In this document: positions 58,271 through 64,000 of the stretch, piece after piece
How positions within the stretch are numbered: position 1 is the first letter of the stretch
How the letters are laid out: each line of letters begins with the position of its first letter
NCBI RefSeq assembly: GCF_003254525.1
Contig: NZ_QFYS01000001.1
Location: forward strand, 124,001 to 188,000
Source of the DNA: Phenylobacterium kunshanense
GTDB lineage: Bacteria > Pseudomonadota > Alphaproteobacteria > Caulobacterales > Caulobacteraceae
Direction of reading: 5' to 3'
DNA: 64,000 nt
Notes under the pieces: model-generated
The model's database searches: none
Told to the model about the DNA's origin: nothing
The model's input: the letters and a program-made list of their open reading frames with translations, nothing else
Made by a program: the position numbers and the translations under genes

Positions 58271-58666
58271 ATGGAGACGCAGACCTGGCACGGGCTGGCG
58301 ATGATCATCGGCGTCGGGATCACCGTGGTGATCCTGGGCCTGGCGGCGGTGGTGCTCTGGAAGATTTTTGACGGGACGATCAAGCTTGATGATCTGATCT
58401 CGGAAGATGGCAAGGCGAGCCTGTCGCGCTTCCAGTTCCTGATCTTCACCTTCGTGGTCGCCGGCGTCTTTCTGCTCCTCTCGATCGAGAGCGGAACCTT
58501 TGTCGATCTCCCCAACAATGTGCTGGTTCTGCTGGGTCTCAGCAGCGGCAGCTACGTGATCTCGAAAGGTATCGCCGAGAACGCGTCCCGAAACCGCGAT
58601 CGCGATCCGGAGGCGACCGACCCGCGCGACGCCCCGCGGCCGCGGACGCGACGGACGCGTTCGTGA
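58271..58666 (+). CDS. Small membrane protein of unknown function, coupled to a secreted nuclease
   Basis: 131 residues. One helix at about 8–32, a short loop with SLSRFQFLIFTFVVAGVFLLL as the second helix, and a third near residues 80–97. The loop LSRFQFLIFTFV and the IP/LP-N-VLVLLGLSSGSY pattern recur in small membrane proteins and effector-fused domains of several proteobacteria, without known function. The tail (EATDPRDAPRPRTRRTRS) is strongly charged. Its stop overlaps the nuclease start (TGATG), so the two are made together. Confidence 0.7.
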   Translation: METQTWHGLAMIIGVGITVVILGLAAVVLWKIFDGTIKLDDLISEDGKASLSRFQFLIFTFVVAGVFLLLSIESGTFVDLPNNVLVLLGLSSGSYVISKGIAENASRNRDRDPEATDPRDAPRPRTRRTRS

Positions 58667-59544
58667 TGCGCCGGGCGGCTTCGACCGTCTGTATCGCGCT
58701 GGGCCTCGCGCTTGGGGCGCCTGCCGCAGGCGCCGTGGCTCAACCGGCTGCGCCGCCCCCGACTCCGGCCACCGGCCAGGATCGCGCGGCGTGGCTTCAG
58801 TGCCTGTCCCGTTTCGGTGTCATCGGCCTCCCCAGTCTGCGGTCCGAAGACGCCAGGGCCGAGCAGTTTCCGACGGTCATCTGCCGCCAGGGGTATGCGC
58901 TGTCCTTCAACACCCGCACGCTTAATCCGGATTGGGTGATCGAACGCCTGAGCCCGGCGAAATTGCGAGGATCGGCCGCCCGCGCCAGCACCTTCCCCGA
59001 TGACGTAGCGCTGGGGGTCTACAGCCCGCGGCACGGAGACTATACCGGTAGCGGCCTCGATCGCGGCCACCAGGCGCCTGCGGCCAACGCCAAGTTCGAC
59101 CAGCAGGTGATGGACGAGAGCTTCTACATGTCCAACATGTCGCCTCAGGTCGGGATCGGCTTCAACCGCGGCCAATGGAAGTATCTGGAAGAGGCCGTGC
59201 GGGCCTGGGTGCTGTGCGGCGGGCATGACGACGTCATCGTGATGACCGGGCCGATCTACGGCGGCAGTGACAAGTGGCTGACCAGGCGCCGGATCCTGGT
59301 GCCGGAGGCCTACTACAAGATCGTCTATGACGTGGAGTCGGGACGCGCGGTGGGTTTCCGGATGCTCAACCGGCGCCACGCTCGCTCGGACCTGCAGACC
59401 TTCATCGTTCCGATCGCGGACATCGAGGACGACACCGGTATCGACTTTTTCCCCGCATTGTCGCGGCGGCGCCAGAACCAGCTTGAGACGCCCCAGGGCA
59501 TCCTCTGGGGCCACGATCAATCCTGCGCCAACGTCGGAGAGTAG
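58666..59544 (+). CDS. Secreted DNA/RNA non-specific endonuclease (Serratia nuclease type)
   Basis: 292 residues from ATG 58666; a GTG at 58663 is possible. A Sec signal peptide ends around AVAQP. The beta-beta-alpha-metal nuclease core is clear: catalytic His 135 in DRGHQAPA, the metal-binding Asn region GFNRGQWKYLEE, and MTGPIYGG. It degrades DNA and RNA outside the cytoplasm, supplying nucleotides or phosphate. Four cysteines in the mature part (WLQCLS, VICRQG, VLCGG, QSCAN) may form disulfides. The phosphate island in the same window makes phosphate scavenging plausible, although I see no Pho box here. Confidence 0.92.
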   Translation: MRRAASTVCIALGLALGAPAAGAVAQPAAPPPTPATGQDRAAWLQCLSRFGVIGLPSLRSEDARAEQFPTVICRQGYALSFNTRTLNPDWVIERLSPAKLRGSAARASTFPDDVALGVYSPRHGDYTGSGLDRGHQAPAANAKFDQQVMDESFYMSNMSPQVGIGFNRGQWKYLEEAVRAWVLCGGHDDVIVMTGPIYGGSDKWLTRRRILVPEAYYKIVYDVESGRAVGFRMLNRRHARSDLQTFIVPIADIEDDTGIDFFPALSRRRQNQLETPQGILWGHDQSCANVGE

Positions 59545-59550
59545 TCCCGA

Positions 59551-60489
59551 TCAGTGGCCCGTCTTGCGCTTCGGCAAGAGGTGCAGGATGGCCACGACGA
59601 CACCCCCGATCACCAGCCCCACCACCGCCGAAGCGGCGGCCCGCGCCGTCCAGTCCGCCGCGGGCCCGAAGACCGGCGCGCCGCCGGCCAGATGGCCGAT
59701 CGCCTCCACCCACCCCGGGATCGGGGTCAGATGGAACTCGTGCAGGCCGTGGACGATGATGCCGCCTCCCACCCAGAGCATGGCGGCGGTCCCGATGATC
59801 GTCAGGCCGTTCAGCACATGCGGCATAGCCTTGACCATAAGCCGGCCCAGGGCGCGCGTCGCACGGGCGCTGCGCTGAGACAGGTGCAGGCCGATGTCGT
59901 CCATCTTCACGATCAGGCCGACGACGCCATACACCCCGACCGTGATGAGCAGCGCCACCAGCGCCAGTGCGGCGGCCCGCACACCGAAGGTCTGGTCGTT
60001 CACCGCCGCCAGCGAGATGGCCATGATCTCTGCTGACAGGATGAAGTCGGTTCGGATGGCGCCGCCGACCTTTTCGCGCTCCAACTCCTCGGAGCTCAGC
60101 GCCAGTTCCTCGGGCTGGTCGACCTCGTGCCCGCCAACGACGGCCTCGAAGATCTTCTCTGACGCTTCGAAACAGAGATAGGCGCCGCCGATCATCAGCA
60201 GCGGAGTCACCGCCCAGGGCGCGAAGGCGCTGAGCAGCAGGGCCCCAGGCAGCAGGAAGAGGAACTTGTTGCGCAGAGAACCCAGCGCGATCTTCCAGAC
60301 GATGGGCAGCTCGCGATCCGGGGTGAAGCCGACTGCGTACTTGGGCGTGACGGCGGTGTCGTCCACCACCACCCCGACCGCCTTGGAACTGGCCTTGCCG
60401 GCCGCGCCGGTGACATCGTCGAGCGAGGAGGCGGCGATCTTCGCGATCGCGGCGACGTCATCGAGCAGCGCGGCCAGACCTGAGGCCAT
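59551..60489 (-). CDS. DUF808 (YedI-like) inner-membrane protein
   Basis: 312 residues. The family start ASGLAALLDDVAAIAK and the repeated-looking segments (SSLDDVTGAAGKASSKAVGVVVDD, GAYLCFEASEKIFEAV, IRTDFILSAEIMAISL) match the DUF808 family. Around seven hydrophobic stretches. Function unknown; the family is widespread in proteobacteria. It converges with the nuclease gene. Confidence 0.92.
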   Translation of the reverse strand: MASGLAALLDDVAAIAKIAASSLDDVTGAAGKASSKAVGVVVDDTAVTPKYAVGFTPDRELPIVWKIALGSLRNKFLFLLPGALLLSAFAPWAVTPLLMIGGAYLCFEASEKIFEAVVGGHEVDQPEELALSSEELEREKVGGAIRTDFILSAEIMAISLAAVNDQTFGVRAAALALVALLITVGVYGVVGLIVKMDDIGLHLSQRSARATRALGRLMVKAMPHVLNGLTIIGTAAMLWVGGGIIVHGLHEFHLTPIPGWVEAIGHLAGGAPVFGPAADWTARAAASAVVGLVIGGVVVAILHLLPKRKTGH

Positions 60490-60521
60490 GAGATGATCCT
60501 GTGTTTCGGTGCGCCGCGCCG

Positions 60522-60770
60522 TCAGCGCTTCACGGGCTGTTCAAGCTGGTAGATGGACTCGCCGATCTCATCGAGCTTCTTCGACAGGATCGCCTGGGCG
60601 TCGACGAGGCCCTGATTGTAGAAGTGGGGCCCGAACGTCTCGGTGATGAAGTCGCTGAGGAAGACGGCGTCGAATCCCGCGACATCCAGGTCCAGCTCGT
60701 CCTTGAGGTAGCGGCTGAGCGACTTCGCCAGCGTCTCACGGGCTTCCTTGGGCAGTTCGATGCTTGGCAT
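60522..60770 (-). CDS. DUF2164 family protein
   Basis: 82 residues from ATG 60770; the upstream extension overlaps the divergent gene and is not conserved. The pattern IELPKEARETLAKSLSRYL, ELDLDVAGFDAVFLSDFI and GPHFYNQGLVDA is typical of DUF2164, a small helical protein of unknown role. Its start is only 25 bases from the divergent ArsC-like gene. Confidence 0.85.
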   Translation of the reverse strand: MPSIELPKEARETLAKSLSRYLKDELDLDVAGFDAVFLSDFITETFGPHFYNQGLVDAQAILSKKLDEIGESIYQLEQPVKR

Positions 60771-60795
60771 GATGGAGTTGGGTGAGGAGAGGGTG

Positions 60796-61143
60796 ATGGC
60801 TGCGAGACTGTACGGCATCCGGAACTGCGACACGATGAAGAAGGCCTGGACCTGGCTCGAGGCGCATGGCGTCGCCTACGATTTCCACGACTACAAGAAG
60901 CTGGGCGTCGAGCGGGAGCGGCTGGAGGCCTGGGTGGATGCGCTGGGCTGGGAGGCCCTGCTCAATCGGGCCGGGACGACCTTCAGGAAGCTGCCTGACG
61001 CCGCGCGGGTCGGCCTGGACGCCGCGAAGGCCATCGACCTGATGCTGGCCCAGCCGTCGATGATCAAGCGGCCGGTGCTGGAGGCCCAGGGCAAGGTCTA
61101 CGTGGGGTTCAAGCCCGAAACGTGGGAACAGCTCGCGAGCTGA
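60796..61143 (+). CDS. ArsC/Spx family protein (YffB-like)
   Basis: 115 residues from ATG 60796, with GAGGAGAGGG upstream. The thioredoxin-like N-terminus is YGIRNCDTMKKA (single redox Cys 11), followed by YDFHDYKKLG and the family end FKPETW. These proteins resemble arsenate reductase but the Cys-Asp-Thr-Met loop is the YffB type, probably a glutathione-dependent thiol reductase rather than an arsenate enzyme. No ars genes are nearby. Confidence 0.9.
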   Translation: MAARLYGIRNCDTMKKAWTWLEAHGVAYDFHDYKKLGVERERLEAWVDALGWEALLNRAGTTFRKLPDAARVGLDAAKAIDLMLAQPSMIKRPVLEAQGKVYVGFKPETWEQLAS

Positions 61144-61698
61144 ATGAGGGTCGACATGCGCGGCTTGCTGACAGGGCTGATGGTTCTTTGCGGGCTGGCC
61201 GCCGCGCCCGCCCAAGCCGCGGAACCGGGCACGCCGGCGGTCCCCGCAACGGTGCGTATGTTCGAGGGTTGCTGGCGCGGGGAGGGGGAGGTGCTCGGCA
61301 AGCGCACGCTGGTCACCCTGCGCGCGCGACAGATCGTCGAACGCGCCATGGATCTCTTCGAGGTCGAAAGCGTCGCCGCCGACGACGCCGCGGACCGCTA
61401 CGGTGCTCACCTGTTGTTTGCCGGCGCGGGTACGGGCGAAGGAGCCTCGGGTGATCGCATCTGGAGCTTCTGGGCCGACAGCTTCGGCGCGGGCTACACC
61501 GCCGTCGGCCAGGGCGTTGGACGCTCGGATGGCTTCGACGTCGACTATCGATACCCCGAGGATGTCTTCATCAACCGCTGGCGGCTGACGCGCGGGGTGC
61601 TGCGGTGGACCATTGTTTCCCGCGCCGGTCCGGGTCCGGAAAAGCCGTTCGCGAGCTACATCCTCCGGCGCTCCCCGTGCCGCGTCACGGCGCGATAA
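61144..61698 (+). CDS. Secreted hypothetical protein, possibly lipocalin-like
   Basis: 184 residues. It begins directly after the stop of the ArsC-like gene (an ATG at 61156 is the alternative). A signal peptide ends at AQAAE. The mature part starts with FEGCWRGEGEV, similar to the Gly-x-Trp motif at the start of small lipid- or heme-binding beta-barrels, and is mostly beta with a Cys near each end (GCWRG, SPCRV). No family recognised with certainty. Confidence 0.65.
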   Translation: MRVDMRGLLTGLMVLCGLAAAPAQAAEPGTPAVPATVRMFEGCWRGEGEVLGKRTLVTLRARQIVERAMDLFEVESVAADDAADRYGAHLLFAGAGTGEGASGDRIWSFWADSFGAGYTAVGQGVGRSDGFDVDYRYPEDVFINRWRLTRGVLRWTIVSRAGPGPEKPFASYILRRSPCRVTAR

Positions 61699-61794
61699 TT
61701 TTTCTCTGCGTCGCATCCGAACGCGCGACCATCGGCGACTAGGGGCAAGGGACGGTGAGGCATTCCTGCATCGTCCGACTCTGGAGCGCTTGCG

Positions 61795-62247
61795 ATGGAA
61801 CATCTCTTCTACAGCTTCTGGTGGCTGCTCTTCCCGATCGGCTTCTTCGTGTACGGCGCGTGGAGCCAGTGGCTGGACTACCGACGCAGCAAGGACCGGC
61901 TGGAACTCCTGCGCAACTACGCCAGCCAGGGGAAGGAGCCGCCTCCCGAACTGGTGCGCGCTATCCGGCGAGAGGAGGAAGAGGAGGACGACGCCTACGG
62001 GCCCTATGACCGTTACGGTCGCTATCGTCGCCGCTACGCCCGCCGCTACTGGCGGCACAGTCCCTACTGGGCCTGGCGGACGGCGATCGTCACCGGCGCG
62101 GTGGCGCTCGGTTTTTGGATCGCCTCGGAATATTCCGGGCTGAGCGACGTCGAGGGGATCTTCCGGCTCGTCGCGATCATCCTCACGTGCGTGTCGGGCG
62201 GACACGCGGTGGCGGCCCTCTTCGCCACGACGTTCCGCGGGAAATGA
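61795..62247 (+). CDS. Membrane protein, paralogue of the 63.2-kb gene, upstream of an ECF sigma factor
   Basis: 150 residues. Helix 1 at about 5–22, then a cytoplasmic stretch SKDRLELLRNYASQGKEPPP with a very acidic run (REEEEEDD) and a Tyr/Arg-rich stretch (DRYGRYRRRYARRYW). Two helices follow (about 97–112 and 125–145). The same order, helix, Lys/Arg helix, GxxPPxE, then two helices, is found in the product of the gene at 63181. Its stop overlaps the sigma-factor start (ATGA), so it is tied to that regulator. Confidence 0.75.
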   Translation: MEHLFYSFWWLLFPIGFFVYGAWSQWLDYRRSKDRLELLRNYASQGKEPPPELVRAIRREEEEEDDAYGPYDRYGRYRRRYARRYWRHSPYWAWRTAIVTGAVALGFWIASEYSGLSDVEGIFRLVAIILTCVSGGHAVAALFATTFRGK

Positions 62248-62783
62248 GCCCGCACGCGACCGACGACGCGCTGGTGGCGGCCGCCCGCGCCGGATCGTCG
62301 GTCGCCTTCGCGCGACTGGTCGACCGCCATCAGCAGCCGTTGCGGGCCTTCCTGCGCCGCACCTGTGGTGACTGGTCGCTCGCCGACGATCTGGCGCAGG
62401 AGACCTTCCTCACCGCCTGGTCCCGGCTCGGAAGCCTGAAGTCGGGCGCATCGGTTCGGGCCTGGCTCTGTGGGATCGGCTATCGCAAACATCTCACTGC
62501 GGCCCGAACCCGAGGCCGGAACCGGGTCAGGGAGGCGGCCTGGCTGGCCGAGAGGCCGCCATCGATCGCGCCGATGAGTGACGAGCGGATGACCCTGGAG
62601 ACGGTGATGGCGGACTTGCCGCTTGATCAGAGAGCCTGTGTCGCCCTCTGTTTGGCTGCGGACTTCAGCCACGCGGAAGCGGCGGAGACGCTTGGGCTGC
62701 CGCTCGGCACGGTGAAATCCCATGTGACTCGGGGCCGTGCGCGCTTGTTGGAAGCGCTGGGAGACGACAATGACGGACGCTGA
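62244..62783 (+). CDS. ECF-family RNA polymerase sigma factor
   Basis: 179 residues from ATG 62244. Region 2 includes FARLVDRHQQPLRAFLRR and DDLAQETFLTAW. Region 4 has LPLDQRACVALCLAADFSHAEAAETLGLPLGTVKSHVTRG, split as RACVALCL and LGLPLGTVKSHV, the helix-turn-helix for the -35 element. It directs RNA polymerase to a small regulon. The next gene overlaps by 14 bases and is the probable anti-sigma factor. Confidence 0.93.
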   Translation: MSPHATDDALVAAARAGSSVAFARLVDRHQQPLRAFLRRTCGDWSLADDLAQETFLTAWSRLGSLKSGASVRAWLCGIGYRKHLTAARTRGRNRVREAAWLAERPPSIAPMSDERMTLETVMADLPLDQRACVALCLAADFSHAEAAETLGLPLGTVKSHVTRGRARLLEALGDDNDGR

Positions 62784-63078
62784 CGAGCGCCTGAGGACGC
62801 TGTTCGCTGAAGACGCGCCCCCGGAGCGGGACCTGTTCTTCTCGGCCGAGGTGATGTCGGCGCTGGCGAGACGTCGGTTCCTGGAGAACCTCGCATACCT
62901 GGCCGGTCTCGCATTGCTCGGCGGCGTGGCGCTCTGGGGCGCCTGGCCGATGATCGCGCCGCTGCTTAGCGTCGCATCGCCCGCTCTGGCGCCTGTAGCG
63001 GCCGCGCTGACGCTTGCTGCGGTGGCTGTGACGATGCTGGGCCGCCCCGTGGCCGCGATGCTCGGACTGGAATCATGA
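62770..63078 (+). CDS. Probable membrane anti-sigma factor
   Basis: 102 residues from ATG 62770. An acidic N-terminal cytoplasmic part of about 45 residues (DERLRTLFAEDAPPERDLFF) precedes two hydrophobic helices (about 47–70 and 75–96). It lacks the zinc-binding HxxxCxxC motif of classical ECF anti-sigmas, so the role is inferred from position and topology: overlapping, same strand and directly after the sigma gene. Confidence 0.65.
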   Translation: MTDADERLRTLFAEDAPPERDLFFSAEVMSALARRRFLENLAYLAGLALLGGVALWGAWPMIAPLLSVASPALAPVAAALTLAAVAVTMLGRPVAAMLGLES

Positions 63079-63180
63079 CCAAGGTTTCATGGCGGAACCT
63101 GCATCCGTCGGCGGGCCGTCAGGTCTCTTTCCATCAGAGACGGGCGATATCCGCCCCCTGAACCTGGAGAGGAGAACCCC

Positions 63181-63567
63181 ATGGACGGTGGAATTCTGGT
63201 CCCCATCGCCTTCTTCGCGATGATCACGGCGATCGTCATCGTGCCCCGCTATTTCAAGAGTCAGGAACGCCAGAAGATGGCTGAGACCTTGAGGGCCGCC
63301 ATCGAACGCGGCGAGCCGTTGCCGACCGAGGTCATCGAGGCGATGTCCAGCAATGTCCGCAGCCCGAGCCTGCCGCCGTCGCCTCAGCGCGACCTTCGGA
63401 CCGGCATCGTCTGGCTCGCCATCGGCGTGGGCTTGGGGGCCCTCGGCCTGGCGATCAGCTTCGAGGAGCCGGACGCCCTGTTCGTGTTCCTGGGCCTCGG
63501 CGCCCTGCCGGTGTTCATTGGCCTGGCCTTCGTGGCCCTCGGCCTCCTCAACAAGCCGAAGTCCTGA
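63181..63567 (+). CDS. Membrane protein (DUF6249-like), second copy of the sigma-associated module
   Basis: 128 residues with GGAGAGGAG upstream. Helix 1 at about 5–22, then KSQERQKMAETLRAAIERGEPLPTEVIEAM, here broken as RYFKSQERQK and RGEPLPTEVI. Two helices follow near 72–90 and 96–120. Matches the layout of the gene at 61795 and again precedes an ECF sigma gene, starting 25 bases downstream. Function unknown; probably part of the sigma signalling system. Confidence 0.78.
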   Translation: MDGGILVPIAFFAMITAIVIVPRYFKSQERQKMAETLRAAIERGEPLPTEVIEAMSSNVRSPSLPPSPQRDLRTGIVWLAIGVGLGALGLAISFEEPDALFVFLGLGALPVFIGLAFVALGLLNKPKS

Positions 63568-63592
63568 GGCGCCTGGGCGGGGGATCAAGCCC

Positions 63593-64000
63593 ATGGCGGG
63601 CGCCACACAATCAAGTTTCGCCAGTCTGCACGACGTGGAGCTCTGCTCCTTCGCGGCGGCCGGCGAGCGACTAGCCTTCGGAGAGCTGGTGCGCCGGCAC
63701 GGCTCGGCCATTCGACACCTGTTGCGCCGGATGGGGGCGCAGCCGGCCGAGGCCGACGACGTCGCGCAGGACGCCCTCCTGGCGGCCTTCGAACGGATCA
63801 CGGAGTTTCGCGGCGAGGGCACCTTCGCCGGCTGGGTGAAGCGGATCGCCGCGCGCCAGTATTTGCGGCGACTGCAGCGGGAGAAGCGCCTGTCCGCCTT
63901 CGCCGCCGAGCAGCCGGAGACGGAGGAGGGCGCCGCCGACGGCGACGCCGAGCATCGCATCGACCTGGACGAGGCGCTCAAGACGCTGTCGCCGGCGGAG
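63593..64000 (+). CDS. ECF-family sigma factor (3' truncated by window end)
   Basis: 136 codons from ATG 63593 (GGGGGA a few bases upstream), still open at the window edge. Region 2 is recognisable: RLAFGELVRRHGSAIRHLLRR, split by the core FGELVRRHG, then ADDVAQDALLAAFERI and FRGEGTFAGWVKRIAAR (region 2.4). The sequence stops just as region 4 would begin (DEALKTLSPAE). It differs from the sigma factor at 62244, so it is a paralogue rather than a copy. An anti-sigma gene would be expected beyond the edge. Confidence 0.88.
   Translation, partial: MAGATQSSFASLHDVELCSFAAAGERLAFGELVRRHGSAIRHLLRRMGAQPAEADDVAQDALLAAFERITEFRGEGTFAGWVKRIAARQYLRRLQREKRLSAFAAEQPETEEGAADGDAEHRIDLDEALKTLSPAE

Noticed and set aside
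60771..60795. A very short divergent promoter region between the DUF2164 and ArsC-like genes
   Set aside because: 25 bases cannot hold two separate promoters, so they must lie within coding sequence or be leaderless; no motif could be assigned.

Overview
The window is high-GC chromosomal DNA from an alphaproteobacterium, most likely a member of the Caulobacterales (Caulobacter/Phenylobacterium-like). This is inferred from the guaB–MAPEG–rsmB–guaA order, the type of PstS/PhoB/PhoU proteins, the split tamA/tamB pair and the frequent ATGA/GTGA start-stop overlaps. It is densely coding. No gap exceeds about 200 bases, and I saw no rRNA, tRNA, CRISPR array, transposase or prophage. One gene runs off the left edge (outer-membrane barrel) and one off the right edge (ECF sigma factor).

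Region 1 (1–18.9 kb) is the most unusual. At the left end an outer-membrane beta-barrel gene is followed after 7 bases by a secreted decaheme cytochrome c with a C-terminal LVIVD beta-propeller. On the other strand (13.45–18.87 kb) an operon encodes three proteins. The first is a flavoprotein carrying two cyclic-nucleotide-binding domains and a polyferredoxin. The second is a polytopic, probably heme-b membrane protein. The third is a protein with a cytoplasmic FHA-like domain, one membrane segment and a second decaheme domain. Between these two blocks lie a CHASE2 adenylate/guanylate cyclase overlapped by a CpdA-type phosphodiesterase, a GNAT acetyltransferase, an aldehyde dehydrogenase/acetolactate-synthase-type pair, and glutamate dehydrogenase. 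Together they suggest a cytoplasm-to-outer-membrane electron conduit whose entry protein may be gated by cAMP or cGMP. To my knowledge this is not a described system.

Region 2 (19–23.2 kb) is the cytochrome c maturation operon ccmF-ccmG-ccmH-ccmI, needed to attach heme to those cytochromes. It runs without a gap into region 3 (23.2–35.8 kb), a phosphate island: phoR (without membrane segments), phoU, phoB, an LpxH-like phosphoesterase, an OprP-like porin, pstS1, a Pit transporter with its DUF47 partner, then pstS2 (a lipoprotein)-pstC-pstA-pstB-phoU2. Pho boxes made of heptads spaced 11 bases apart precede phoU-phoB, the porin, pstS1 and pstS2.

Region 4 (35.9–46.8 kb) holds a Tat-exported lipoprotein resembling D-amino-acid oxidase, the conserved transglutaminase/alpha-E/ATP-grasp trio, and tamA-tamB. 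Region 5 (46.8–57.8 kb) is housekeeping: phhA, hspQ, ppx/gppA, rlmE, an endolysin-like protein, a LysR/MFS pair, guaB, a MAPEG protein, rsmB and guaA. Region 6 (57.9–64 kb) has a secreted DNA/RNA nuclease with two small membrane proteins, DUF808, DUF2164 and ArsC-like genes, and two tandem copies of a module made of a membrane protein and an ECF sigma factor.
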